From JAFASC01 sp034669505 (GTDB taxonomy: Bacteria; Pseudomonadota; Alphaproteobacteria; Rhizobiales; Beijerinckiaceae): a DNA stretch of 64,000 nucleotides. Position numbers and translations under genes: made by a program. The notes below the pieces were generated by a model that saw nothing but the letters and a program-made list of their open reading frames with translations, had not been told where the DNA came from and searched no databases. Within the stretch, counting starts at the first letter, position 1. Every line of letters starts with the position of its first letter. Positions 17,294 through 25,671 of the stretch are shown piece after piece. The stretch is from assembly GCA_034669505.1 (NCBI GenBank), contig JAXDNJ010000022.1, positions 62,001-126,000 on the forward strand, written 5' to 3'.

Positions 17294-18457
17294 TTACAAG
17301 CGCAGGCGCTCGGGCAGTTGCGTGAGGCTCTCGGGCGACAGATTGCCGAAGGAGACGCGTAAATGCTGCTCCTGCCCCGGCCCGAAATAGCTGCCGGGGA
17401 TCAGCAGAAGCCCGTTCTCGACCGCAAGCCGCATCGCGACCTGCTCCGCCGGTAGCCTATCAAAGGGATGGCGCACGTACGCGAAGAAAGCGCCGAGCGA
17501 GTCGATCGTCCAATCCTGAACCTGCGTCAGCGCAGACCGGAAATCCCGCGCTTGTTGCGCGAAGCGCCTGCGATTGTCGCGCCGCCAATCGTCGAGTGCA
17601 CCCAAACCCCAGGCGACTGCGACCTGACCCGCCCGCGCCGGACAGATTTGTACGCAGTCTTGGATTTTGACGACATCCCTTGCGAGATTCTGCGGATAGA
17701 CGATCGCGCCGAGACGGTGGCCGGGCAGAGCGAAGGATTTCGAGAAGCTGTAAAGGCCGATCACGTTTTCGGTGAGCGCGTTGTCCTGAAAAAGCGCATG
17801 CGGACGCGTGGCGTCCTCCGGCAGGAAGTCGCGATAGGTCTCATCGAGGATGAGCCAGAGCCCTTTGTCGCGGCAGAGGCGCGCGAACGCCTCTATGACG
17901 GAGGGCGGGTAAATCGCACCGGTCGGGTTGTTCGGCGTGACCAGCACGATGGCGCGCACCTTCTCGTCGACAAATGCCGCGAATCGTTGCGGATCGGGAA
18001 CAAAACCGTCTTCGGCCAGACACGGCAGGACGCGCGTGTCCACCCCCAGCATGTCGAGCGTCATTTTGTGATTGAAGTACCAAGGTGAAGGCAGGACGAT
18101 CGCGTCACCCGCCTGCGCGATCAGCATTGTCGCGATAACGAAGGCCTGGTTGCACCCTGCGGTGATCGAGACCTGCTGCGGGGCGATTTCCGCGCCGTAA
18201 AGTTCCGACACGTGAGCCGCATAGGCGCAGCGCAGATCGTATTCGCCCGGCACCGGACCATAGAGCGCGGTTGCAGGCGACTGTGCCGCCGCGCCGAGCC
18301 GCGCCAGCAATTCGGGCGGCGGTGCGTAGGGCGGTGCGGCCTGCGAGAGGTCGATGGCCGGACCCTTGCTGCCATCGTAAGCTGCAAGCCAGGCGCGCGA
18401 TTCGAGGATGGCAGGGCCCGCTGTTGCGCTCACGAGCGGATTTGTTGGCGGAACCAT
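17294..18457 (-). CDS. PLP-dependent aminotransferase, class I/II
   Basis: A 387-residue fold-type I aminotransferase. Visible residues are the substrate loop TPNNPTGA, the PLP-pyridine Asp in LILDETYRDF, the Schiff-base Lys in SFSKSFALPGHRLG and the carboxylate-binding Arg in LRVSFGN. It should transfer an amino group between an amino acid and a 2-oxo acid; the substrate is not predictable. It is transcribed divergently from the PurD-like ATP-grasp gene across only 75 bases, so the two may share control and may belong to one pathway. Confidence 0.85.
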   Translation of the reverse strand: MVPPTNPLVSATAGPAILESRAWLAAYDGSKGPAIDLSQAAPPYAPPPELLARLGAAAQSPATALYGPVPGEYDLRCAYAAHVSELYGAEIAPQQVSITAGCNQAFVIATMLIAQAGDAIVLPSPWYFNHKMTLDMLGVDTRVLPCLAEDGFVPDPQRFAAFVDEKVRAIVLVTPNNPTGAIYPPSVIEAFARLCRDKGLWLILDETYRDFLPEDATRPHALFQDNALTENVIGLYSFSKSFALPGHRLGAIVYPQNLARDVVKIQDCVQICPARAGQVAVAWGLGALDDWRRDNRRRFAQQARDFRSALTQVQDWTIDSLGAFFAYVRHPFDRLPAEQVAMRLAVENGLLLIPGSYFGPGQEQHLRVSFGNLSPESLTQLPERLRL

Positions 18458-18532
18458 CCGTTCCCCATCTTGCGGCGGAACCCGGAGCCGAGCCGGAAGC
18501 TTCCGGCATAGGCGGTCTATTTCGGGAGTAAT

Positions 18533-19849
18533 ATGCGGTTTCTTGCGATCGGCGATACCTGCGACATGGCCTCAATGTATGTCCGTTTGACGGAACAGGG
18601 GCATGAGGTCCGCATTTTCGTGTCCGAGCCCGGTTGCCACGACGTCCTTGCCGGCATGGTGCCTCGAACGCCCGACTGGAAGCAGGAGCTCGATTGGATC
18701 CGCGCGGCGCGCGACGACGGCATCATCTTCTTCGAGAACGTCTCCCACAATCGCGGCTCGCTGCAGGAGTCGCTGCGCCGTGACGGCTATCGTGTGGTCG
18801 GCGGTAGCGCTTATGGCGACCGGCTCGAGAACGATCGGGGTTTCGCGCAAAAGACGCTTGCTGATCTCGGCTTTCCGATCTGCCGGATTGATGAGTTCGA
18901 TACGCCCGAAAGCGGCCAACACTTCATTTCGCAGAACCCGGGACGCTATGTTCTCAAGTTCAACGGGCATGGCTTCGCCTCCGCCGACAATTACGTCGGC
19001 CGGATGGAAGACGGCCGCGACGTGAAGGCGGTCATCGCCGCCCGCTTCCGGCAGTTCGACGGCGCCGACGCGAGTTACGTGCTGATGCAGCATGTGAGTG
19101 GAATCGAAATGGGCGTCGGCGCCTATTTCGATGGAGACAAGTTTCTGACGCCCGCCTGTCTGGATTGGGAGCACAAACGATTCTTTCCCGGCGATCTCGG
19201 CGAACTCACCGGCGAAATGGGAACCGTCGTGACGTATACCGGGACGGACGGTTTTTTCCACAGGACGTTGCGGCGCATGGAGCCGCTCCTGCGGCAAAAC
19301 AAGCATTGCGGCTATATCAATCTGAACACGATCGTCAACGACGACGGCATCTGGCCGCTTGAATTCACCTGCCGTTTCGGCTGTCCGGGTTATGCTATTC
19401 TCGAGCCGCTGCAAGAGACGCCATGGGCCGAACTATTCAAGACAATGGTTACACGCTCCGGAACGCGGCTCAAAACAAAGCCGGGATATTGCGTGGGCGT
19501 TGTACTTACCACCAGGCCGTTTCCGTATAATCGGAAACGTGTGCCGTCCGAACCTGCAGGCTTACCGATTCTTTTTGACGGTGAGATTACGGAGAGCGAG
19601 CGGTGCCACCTGCATTTCGCCGAACTCGGCAAGCAGGACGGAGAGCTTGTCACGGCCGGAATGCATGGTTGGTCGATGATCGTGACCGGCACCGGAGCGA
19701 GTATCGGGGCCGCTCGGGAGGCCGCCTACGCGCTCGCCGACCGCGTCATTATTCCGAATGTGCGTTATCGCCGCGACATCGGCGTCAAGCTCGAGACTCA
19801 GGAACTCGCGCGGCTGAAGCAGCTCGGACATTTCGGCGGTGCTGAATGA
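18533..19849 (+). CDS. PurD-like ATP-grasp ligase of unknown substrate
   Basis: A 438-residue protein with the domain order of phosphoribosylamine-glycine ligase (PurD). The C-terminal part is PurD-like: an AxxVVL-type strand, VTAGMHGWSMIVTGTG and a closing AYALADRVIIPNVRYRRDIG. The ATP-grasp core keeps the Lys strand (RYVLKFNGHG) and an acidic metal-site segment (LEFTCRFG). However, the PurD substrate motif GGREHAL is absent at the N-terminus (here GDTCDMASMYVRL), the AAGKGV loop is replaced, and EFNxRFGDPE has become EFTCRFGCPG. It is therefore unlikely to be the purine enzyme. It overlaps the methyltransferase gene by four bases. GGGAG precedes the ATG. Confidence 0.75.
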   Translation: MRFLAIGDTCDMASMYVRLTEQGHEVRIFVSEPGCHDVLAGMVPRTPDWKQELDWIRAARDDGIIFFENVSHNRGSLQESLRRDGYRVVGGSAYGDRLENDRGFAQKTLADLGFPICRIDEFDTPESGQHFISQNPGRYVLKFNGHGFASADNYVGRMEDGRDVKAVIAARFRQFDGADASYVLMQHVSGIEMGVGAYFDGDKFLTPACLDWEHKRFFPGDLGELTGEMGTVVTYTGTDGFFHRTLRRMEPLLRQNKHCGYINLNTIVNDDGIWPLEFTCRFGCPGYAILEPLQETPWAELFKTMVTRSGTRLKTKPGYCVGVVLTTRPFPYNRKRVPSEPAGLPILFDGEITESERCHLHFAELGKQDGELVTAGMHGWSMIVTGTGASIGAAREAAYALADRVIIPNVRYRRDIGVKLETQELARLKQLGHFGGAE

Positions 19850-20706
19850 CAATACCCCTGACCAAGACGCGCAAGCTACGTAAGCTGCGATCTTCAGTGT
19901 CCGGTCCCCTCGCCGATCTCGAAGCGCAGGTGTCGCCGCTTTGGTGGGAGGAGATTTTCGACGAGCTTTATTTGAAAACCGACGGAGACGTCGTCGAGAA
20001 CGCGGACCTGACACGACGGGAGATCGATCTCTTTCTCGAGCTCATGCCGATCGCGAAAGACGCGCATATTCTTGACGTGTGCTGCGGGCAAGGCCGGCAC
20101 ACCTTGGAACTCGGCCGACGCGGCTTCAACAATGTCGCCGGCGTCGATCGCAGCGCGTTTCTCCTTGAAGAGGCGCGCTCTCGCGGCGAAATCGCCGGGC
20201 TCCTCGTCATGTTTCATGAAGGCGACGCCCGCAGCATTCCGGTCGCCAGCGAGAGCGTCGATGTCGTTCTCGTGCTCGGCAACAGTTTCGGTTATTTCGA
20301 CAGCCCAAGCGACGACGAGGCGATGCTGCGCGAAATACGCCGCGTGCTGCGCCGTGACGGGAATCTCCTGCTGGACGTGAGCGATGGGTGTCACCTCAGG
20401 CAGAATTTCGAACCGCGCTCCTGGGAATGGATCGCCAATGACATGTTCACCTGCCGTGAACGCACTCTTTCGGCGGCTGGCGATCAGCTGATTTCACGGG
20501 AACTAACAACACATGTGGAACGCGGCGTCGTCGCCGACCGCTTTTATGCAGAGCGCCTCTACGGGGAAGATGAGATGAACGCGCTGCTGACGCGCGCTGG
20601 CTTTGTCGTGCGCCGCTGTCCGGCGCAACTGGCGTCTACGTCAACACGCAATCAGGATCTCGGGATGATGGCGCAGCGCCTGGTTTTTGTTGCGCAGAAG
20701 CGATGA
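19846..20706 (+). CDS. Class I SAM-dependent methyltransferase
   Basis: A 286-residue enzyme with a Rossmann-type SAM-binding motif ILDVCCGQGRHTLELGRRG near residue 75, the acidic strand-2 residue in VAGVDRS, motif II EGDARSIPV and the VVLVLGNSFGYF strand. The N-terminal 60 residues contain WWEEIFDELYLKTDGD, a signature of a subgroup acting on small molecules rather than nucleic acids. Its ATG overlaps the stop of the PurD-like ligase (ATGA), so the two products are made together and probably act in one pathway: ligation followed by methylation, or the reverse. The acceptor is unknown. Confidence 0.8.
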   Translation: MTIPLTKTRKLRKLRSSVSGPLADLEAQVSPLWWEEIFDELYLKTDGDVVENADLTRREIDLFLELMPIAKDAHILDVCCGQGRHTLELGRRGFNNVAGVDRSAFLLEEARSRGEIAGLLVMFHEGDARSIPVASESVDVVLVLGNSFGYFDSPSDDEAMLREIRRVLRRDGNLLLDVSDGCHLRQNFEPRSWEWIANDMFTCRERTLSAAGDQLISRELTTHVERGVVADRFYAERLYGEDEMNALLTRAGFVVRRCPAQLASTSTRNQDLGMMAQRLVFVAQKR

Positions 20707-20762
20707 GACGGAGGTGCCAAGCTCGACCAGATGCACCGATGCCTTCCTTCTTACCAAGGTTT

Positions 20763-20805
20763 GTGGCCGGGCTTGCACAATCAGCGCATGTTCAAGCCCG
20801 GCCAC
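20763..20805. terminator. Long inverted repeat between convergent genes (putative bidirectional terminator)
   Basis: The 13-base arms GTGGCCGGGCTTG and CAAGCCCGGCCAC are perfectly complementary around a 17-base loop. The repeat lies between the stop of the methyltransferase gene (plus) and the stop of the unknown protein (minus), where a terminator for both would be expected. No T-tract follows either arm, so factor-dependent ending or an RNA-stabilising role is equally possible. Confidence 0.5.
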
Positions 20806-20821
20806 TGGAACCGCTACGGAG

Positions 20822-21373
20822 TTAAATCCGCGTCCAGCCGCCGCACTCGGATGTCGCACCCGCATTCACTGATATCTCATGCGCCCAGGTTTTACCCTTG
20901 GCGACGAGACAGGCGATTAACGCCGCCTGGAAAGCCGGCGCCGCCCCGGCGCCATGCAGCAAAATCGCGGCGATGACAGCGGCCAATGCAGCGCTAACCA
21001 CGCATTGAGTGATGTCTTGTAGTGCGCCTGCTACGCTGGGGTAATGAACATCGACGTAGACGACCACGTGGCAAGTTCTGCGGTAAAAGACCGGAACATT
21101 GATGCAGATTTTGTGCCCGAATATTGTCTTACACTGCAATTCCCATTCCGTCTTTACCTCCGGCCATCCATTGAGTGTCGCCAGAATAAAACGATGGGTT
21201 TGCTGGCCTGCGGCCGCAGCTGCTCTGGTAGCGGGAGGCACGCCGGTCGGGGCCGGGACAGGAGGCTCAACGGTGAATTTTGGGATCGGGACTTCAACCG
21301 GCTTGGCATCCGGCTGTGTAACAGCCCTTCCCGCGGCCGCCTTGGCATCAAACTCGATAGGAAAATCTGCCAT
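20822..21373 (-). CDS. Unrecognised cysteine-containing protein with hydrophobic segment
   Basis: A 183-residue protein I do not recognise. The ATG at 21373 has AGGGAG upstream; the frame remains open to 21472. It has a Pro/Val/Ala-rich N-terminal third, a middle part with WELQCKTIFGHKICINVPV and YRRTCHVVVYVDVHY, and a strongly hydrophobic Ala-rich segment (VVSAALAAVIAAILLHGAG) flanked by cysteines (ITQC and LIAC), ending ATSECGGWTRI. No Sec signal is seen at the chosen start. The Ala-rich, Cys-flanked hydrophobic stretch recalls membrane-active peptides, but that is only an analogy. It sits between the methyltransferase gene and tRNA-Arg, in DNA that looks AT-richer upstream. Confidence 0.6.
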   Translation of the reverse strand: MADFPIEFDAKAAAGRAVTQPDAKPVEVPIPKFTVEPPVPAPTGVPPATRAAAAAGQQTHRFILATLNGWPEVKTEWELQCKTIFGHKICINVPVFYRRTCHVVVYVDVHYPSVAGALQDITQCVVSAALAAVIAAILLHGAGAAPAFQAALIACLVAKGKTWAHEISVNAGATSECGGWTRI

Positions 21374-21562
21374 TTTCGCTCTCCCTAAATTTTCAGCGAA
21401 GCTACTGCCTCGCCTCTCTTTAGGGTTGTAGTTGTATACTATTTCTACCCAACCACAACATGTTTTATACAAACTGAAGACTTTTCGGAGCGCGCTGGCG
21501 GCGGCGAGCAGAGATTGGCTGCTCGTTGGAGGTTCTGACCGAGGGAACTGAAGGAAGTGAAG

Positions 21563-21639
21563 TGGCGCGCCTCGCAGGATTCGAACCCGCGACCTCCGGG
21601 TTCGAAGCCCGGCGCTCTATCCAGCTGAGCTAGAGGCGC
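21563..21639 (-). tRNA. tRNA-Arg (anticodon TCG)
   Basis: Read on the minus strand, this folds as a standard tRNA: a seven-base acceptor stem GCGCCTC/GAGGCGC, a D-arm with AGCTCAGCTGGATAGAGC, an anticodon stem CCGGG/CCCGG closing a loop CTTCGAA with anticodon TCG, a T-arm with GGTTCGAATCC, discriminator G and an encoded CCA end. Anticodon TCG reads CGA and belongs to arginine. It is 77 bases including CCA. No integrase or att duplication is seen beside it. Confidence 0.95.
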
Positions 21640-21693
21640 ATTCCGTCAGGAGTCATGCCAGCATAGCTGGCCGCGTCCGCAGTTGGAAGCCGC

Positions 21694-22884
21694 TCACCGG
21701 TTCGCCGCGAGTTCCAGCATCGGCGGTTTGAACGACGGCGGCAGAATGCGCGTCGCGCCGGCCGCCATAACCGATGCCGTCACCGTTTGCGTGCGGCCGC
21801 AACCGAGCGGGCGCGCGGAGAACAGCAAATCCGTCGCGTCGATGGAGCGGATCGGCAGCGCGATGCACGCGTCCTTTCCGGCGGGCTCCGGCGGCACGAG
21901 CGGTTTGGCTGTGGCAGCAACCTCCATCTTCTTCTTGCGCGCGGGGATCACCGTGATCTCTTCACCGGCGAAGGCCAGCGCCTCGGGCCGGCTGACGTCG
22001 CCAAGGTTGGCGCCCTGCTTCAGGAGCGCCGCGAAGGCCGGATGCTGGCCACCATCCGAATAGGTCGTGCGGATTGCGGCACTGCCATCGCCGATCAGCG
22101 ATGCGATTCGTGCTTCCTGCTGGACGTGAAAGGCTTTGGCCGCCGTTTCTTTGGCGGGATCGCGCGACGCAGCAAACGCATATCGGCCGGCGACCACGCT
22201 CACGAGGGGCTCTTCGCCCGTCGCCTCGAATCGATCCGAGCCCTCCTTCAGCTGCCGCCAGAAATCAATGTTCTTGTCGGTGCGGTATTTCGCCATGTTC
22301 TGCGCGCTCATGCGGAACGGAAAAGCCTGGAACTGAAAGGCCTGCTGACCGCCGGCAAAAGCTTCGCGCGCGATCGCGAAAATCTCGCCGATCTGCTTGT
22401 CGGTCATCGCGTAGCAGCCGGCCGAGGAACAGGTGCCGTGCACCATGAGATAGGCACCCGACGCGCCGTGCGCTTTGTCATAGGCGTTGGGGAAGCCGGT
22501 GTCGAACGACAGATAATAGTGCGAGTTCGGGTTCATCTGCCGCCGCGTGATCGAATAGAAGCCTTCCGGCGCTTGGCGGTCGCCTTGCGTTTGTTTGGGT
22601 CCAAGCTGACCCGACCAGCGGCAGATCGGAAATGTCTTGATATGGACGTAGCGCCCGTCCTTCGCGAGCTTCCAGACTTCGAGCTCGGCTTCTTTCTTGT
22701 AACTGCGAATGAGGACCGGCGCCGACGGGCTTGTGTTCTTCGCCGTCATCAGCGCCAGGATCGAGGCTGGGATCGGCGCGCTCGCCTTGTCGTTCTCAGC
22801 GCGCGCAGGTGCGCCCGACGTCGTGAGCATCGCGGCGACTATTGCCGATGCGCCCCACGCTGTGACCCGAGACTTCCAGAGCAT
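21694..22884 (-). CDS. L,D-transpeptidase (YkuD domain), exported
   Basis: A 396-residue envelope protein: signal peptide (MLWKSRVTAWGASAIVAAML then APARA), then a YkuD catalytic domain carrying HGTCSSAGCYAM, which matches the L,D-transpeptidase motif HGxxxSxGCxxM with the catalytic Cys. Upstream residues such as LGPKQTQGDRQAPEGFY match the murein L,D-transpeptidase (ErfK/YafK) subgroup. It should form or edit 3-3 peptidoglycan crosslinks or anchor proteins to the wall. The start at 22884 gives a canonical signal peptide; an upstream in-frame start at 23007 would add 41 residues. The C-terminal 170 residues are an extra low-complexity region. Confidence 0.83.
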   Translation of the reverse strand: MLWKSRVTAWGASAIVAAMLTTSGAPARAENDKASAPIPASILALMTAKNTSPSAPVLIRSYKKEAELEVWKLAKDGRYVHIKTFPICRWSGQLGPKQTQGDRQAPEGFYSITRRQMNPNSHYYLSFDTGFPNAYDKAHGASGAYLMVHGTCSSAGCYAMTDKQIGEIFAIAREAFAGGQQAFQFQAFPFRMSAQNMAKYRTDKNIDFWRQLKEGSDRFEATGEEPLVSVVAGRYAFAASRDPAKETAAKAFHVQQEARIASLIGDGSAAIRTTYSDGGQHPAFAALLKQGANLGDVSRPEALAFAGEEITVIPARKKKMEVAATAKPLVPPEPAGKDACIALPIRSIDATDLLFSARPLGCGRTQTVTASVMAAGATRILPPSFKPPMLELAANR

Positions 22885-23071
22885 CCGCTGTCCGCGCCCA
22901 AACCGTTCGAAAGCAACGCACCATGGCGAGAGATGGTAAGCGATGTGTTGCATCGCGATTGGGGCGGAAACAGGGTTCGGGCTGCCCATAATCCGGGGCG
23001 CCGGCACACGGAAGGTTAACCCGAAACGCGCAAAATGAGGCGATCCGAGCTCTCCCGCCTCAGGTCCGGCC

Positions 23072-24829
23072 GTGCAGTTGCGTCACCTTGCCAATCGCTC
23101 GCCCGCGAGCGCCCTCACGCCGGCGCGTTCAGGCCCTCCCGCGCAGCGTCCCGGCCCCGATCCGAAGGCGATCCTGAATTCAATCGGGGAAGTGGTCTAT
23201 GACTGGGACCTCGGGAGCGACCGCCTAACCTGGGGTCCGAACGTCGCCGATGTGCTCGTATTCGCCTCGGCCGAAGACCTGGCAACGGGGCGCGGTTATG
23301 GCAACCTGCTCAGTGGGCTTACCCAGGAATCGCGCTACGAAGCCATTGCGCGTTCGCATGATGTCGACCGGGGAAGCGGGGTCCCCTATCACGTCTGTTA
23401 CGCCCTCGCCGCCACAAACCCGGAGGGTGGCCGGGCGCCGGTCTGGATCGAGGACACCGGCCGCTGGTTTGCCGATGCGAGCGGCCGGCCCGCGCGTGCT
23501 CATGGGCTCATCCGTGTCGTGACCGCACGTCACCAGGCAGACGAAAACCTGCAGAAGCGCTCGCGCCTCGACCCGATGAGCGGGGCGCTCAACCGCGCCA
23601 GTCTGGCGGACCATGTGGAGCAGCTGCTGGAAGGCGCCCACAGCCGCAACGAAACCTTTGTCGTGCTGCTTGCGGCCATCGAGAACCTCTTTGCGTTCAA
23701 TCGTACCTACGGCTACGACATCGCAGATCAGGTCATCGTCAGTACCGTGGCCCGCTTGCGCGCCGAGATGCGCGGCAGCGATATCATAGCGCGGTACGCA
23801 GGCAATAAGTTCGGGCTCATCCTCGCCGGCTGTGACTGCGAGCAGATGCAAGTCGCGGCGCGTCGCTTTATCGGAGCGATAGCAACTGCACCTTTTCAGA
23901 CCGATGCCGGACCGGTCCACGCGGCTCTGCGCATCGGCGGCGTTCTCGCGCCACGTCATGGCCGTTCGGCTCAGGTTCTGTTCCAGCATGCTGAGGAAGC
24001 ACTCGATCTGGCACGCCAATCCGGGACGCGCCGCTTCGCCGCCTTCCAGCCCTCGTTGACGGCGGCGGATGCCCGTATGCGCTCGCTGCGCACGGCCGAC
24101 GACATTGTGGGCGGCCTGAACCAAGGCCGGATCAGCCTTGCCCTGCAACCTATCGTGCGACTTGTCTCGCACGCCACGGCTTTCGAGGAGGCGCTGCTTC
24201 GGCTCGTCTTGCCGGATGGGTCGATCGCGGGTCCAGCTGGCCTCCTAGCCGTCGCCGAGAAGGCCGGGCTGATCGCACTGCTTGATGGCCGCGTTTTGGA
24301 CCTGGCCCTCGCCCGTCTTCAGCAGGACCCAATGGCGCATCTTTCCGTTAACGTCTCGGCCGCCACCCTCCACGATCCGGATTGGCCGGATCGCCTGCGT
24401 AATGCCGCGCGCCTCGCACCCGGCGCTGCCGAGCGGCTTATTATCGAGATCACGGAGACCTGTGCGCTTACCGATATCGAGGCGACGTCGGCCGCGATCG
24501 CCACGATGAAATCGCTAGGCATTCGAATGGCAATGGACGACTTCGGCGCCGGGCATACGTCGTTTAAAAATCTGCGGCGGCTCGGCTTCGATCTCATCAA
24601 GATCGACGGCGCGTTTATCCAAAATCTGGCGCGGTCGCCGGACGATCGCTTTTTCGTGCGCACCCTCCTCGAGCTTTGCCGCCATCTCAATATCGAGACG
24701 GTCGCCGAATGGGTTGAAGATGCCGAGACGGCGCGCCTGCTCGCCGAATGGGGAGTGGATTACGCGCAGGGCAATTTCTTCGGCGAGGCACGACTCGCCT
24801 GGGCTCGGGCCCCCTCAGCTGCCGCCTAG
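23072..24829 (+). CDS. PAS-GGDEF-EAL protein with degenerate GGDEF and intact EAL
   Basis: A 585-residue cyclic-di-GMP protein. Residues about 35-155 look like a PAS sensor (LNSIGEVVYDWDLGSDRLTWG). The GGDEF domain (about 165-320) has AGNKF in place of GGDEF, so diguanylate cyclase activity is not expected. The EAL domain (about 340-580) keeps EALLR, NVSA, EITET, MDDFGAGHTS, KIDG and the late Glu in AEWVE, all expected of an active phosphodiesterase. The prediction is therefore c-di-GMP hydrolysis, possibly gated by PAS or by nucleotide binding to the GGDEF remnant. No transmembrane segment is visible. It starts at GTG. The stop lies ten bases from the convergent phaR stop. Confidence 0.85.
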   Translation: MQLRHLANRSPASALTPARSGPPAQRPGPDPKAILNSIGEVVYDWDLGSDRLTWGPNVADVLVFASAEDLATGRGYGNLLSGLTQESRYEAIARSHDVDRGSGVPYHVCYALAATNPEGGRAPVWIEDTGRWFADASGRPARAHGLIRVVTARHQADENLQKRSRLDPMSGALNRASLADHVEQLLEGAHSRNETFVVLLAAIENLFAFNRTYGYDIADQVIVSTVARLRAEMRGSDIIARYAGNKFGLILAGCDCEQMQVAARRFIGAIATAPFQTDAGPVHAALRIGGVLAPRHGRSAQVLFQHAEEALDLARQSGTRRFAAFQPSLTAADARMRSLRTADDIVGGLNQGRISLALQPIVRLVSHATAFEEALLRLVLPDGSIAGPAGLLAVAEKAGLIALLDGRVLDLALARLQQDPMAHLSVNVSAATLHDPDWPDRLRNAARLAPGAAERLIIEITETCALTDIEATSAAIATMKSLGIRMAMDDFGAGHTSFKNLRRLGFDLIKIDGAFIQNLARSPDDRFFVRTLLELCRHLNIETVAEWVEDAETARLLAEWGVDYAQGNFFGEARLAWARAPSAAA

Positions 24830-24839
24830 GGCCGCCAAT

Positions 24840-25463
24840 TCAGGCTTTCTTCACGATGCCGTCGAGGCGTTGGCGCATTTCTTCGAGTTGCCGCTTCATC
24901 TCATCGAGATCGGAAGGGCTGTTCTTCAAGGAGCCCGGTGCGGGCTCTGACGGCGAGGCGGCCGAGCCTCCGAGCGCAAACGGATTGAACATGGACAGAG
25001 CCTGCCGGAACATCTGCATGTTCTTGCGGGTCTGATCTTCCAGGGACTGAAAAACCTGACGCGTCGGCTCAGCCAGAGGGCCGCCGAACGCGGTGGTAAT
25101 CTGGTCGCGGAACTTCTGCTGCTCGCTGGTGAGCTTGTCGATTGAAAATTCGAGATAGCTTGGCACCAGCATCTGCATGCTGTCGCCGTAGAAGCGGATC
25201 AGCTGCCGCAGGAAGGTGATCGGCAGCATGCTTTGGCCGACCTTGCTCTCCTGCTCGAAAATGATCTGGGTCAGGACTGAGCGGGTAATATCCTCGCCGC
25301 TTTTGGCATCTTGAACGAGGAAGTCCTCGCCCCGCTTTACCATGTGAGAGAGGTCCTCGAGGGTTACGTAAGCGCTCGTGCCGGTATTGTAGAGGCGCCG
25401 GTTCGCGTACTTCTTTATGGTTGTGGGTTGCGGGGTGTTTGTCACTACTTGCTCTAGAGCCAT
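24840..25463 (-). CDS. phaR: Polyhydroxyalkanoate synthesis repressor PhaR
   Basis: A 207-residue repressor. The N-terminal PHB/PHA accumulation DNA-binding domain is clear (IKKYANRRLYNTGTSAYVTL and LSHMVKRGEDFLVQDAKSGEDIT), followed by the PHB-accumulation regulatory domain (LTQIIFEQE and MLPITFLRQLIRFYGDSMQ) and an acidic C-terminal coiled coil. Known PhaR proteins bind PHB granules and derepress phasin and pha genes when polymer accumulates. It is divergent from phaA across 208 bases, in which a palindrome suited to PhaR is seen. Confidence 0.95.
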   Translation of the reverse strand: MALEQVVTNTPQPTTIKKYANRRLYNTGTSAYVTLEDLSHMVKRGEDFLVQDAKSGEDITRSVLTQIIFEQESKVGQSMLPITFLRQLIRFYGDSMQMLVPSYLEFSIDKLTSEQQKFRDQITTAFGGPLAEPTRQVFQSLEDQTRKNMQMFRQALSMFNPFALGGSAASPSEPAPGSLKNSPSDLDEMKRQLEEMRQRLDGIVKKA

Positions 25464-25590
25464 GTCCTGCCTCGACCAGTCGCGAGAGCCTCCCTTCCCG
25501 CACCTGCGAAGATAGGCACTTTATCGCGCCGCGGGAAAGACTTTTCTTCAAAGCGCGCCGAGGCTTGCCGCACCTGCGCACCCCGCAACG

Positions 25591-25603
25591 CTGCGCTGCG
25601 CAG
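25591..25603. promoter_or_regulatory. Candidate PhaR operator and promoter in the phaR-phaA intergenic region
   Basis: CTGCGCTGCGCAG contains the perfect palindrome GCTGCGCAGC and the CTGC...GCAG half-sites reported for alphaproteobacterial PhaR binding, although the spacing here (zero or five bases) is not the published three to four. Thirteen bases further on, CTTGACG at 25615-25621 could be the -35 box of phaA. It is placed between divergent phaR and phaA, where autoregulation would be expected. Inference only. Confidence 0.35.
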
Positions 25604-25671
25604 CCGAAGATTTGCTTGACGCGTCCGGCAGCGTGGTCATCTATCCGACTACAGGTTTTGAGGAGAGCAAG

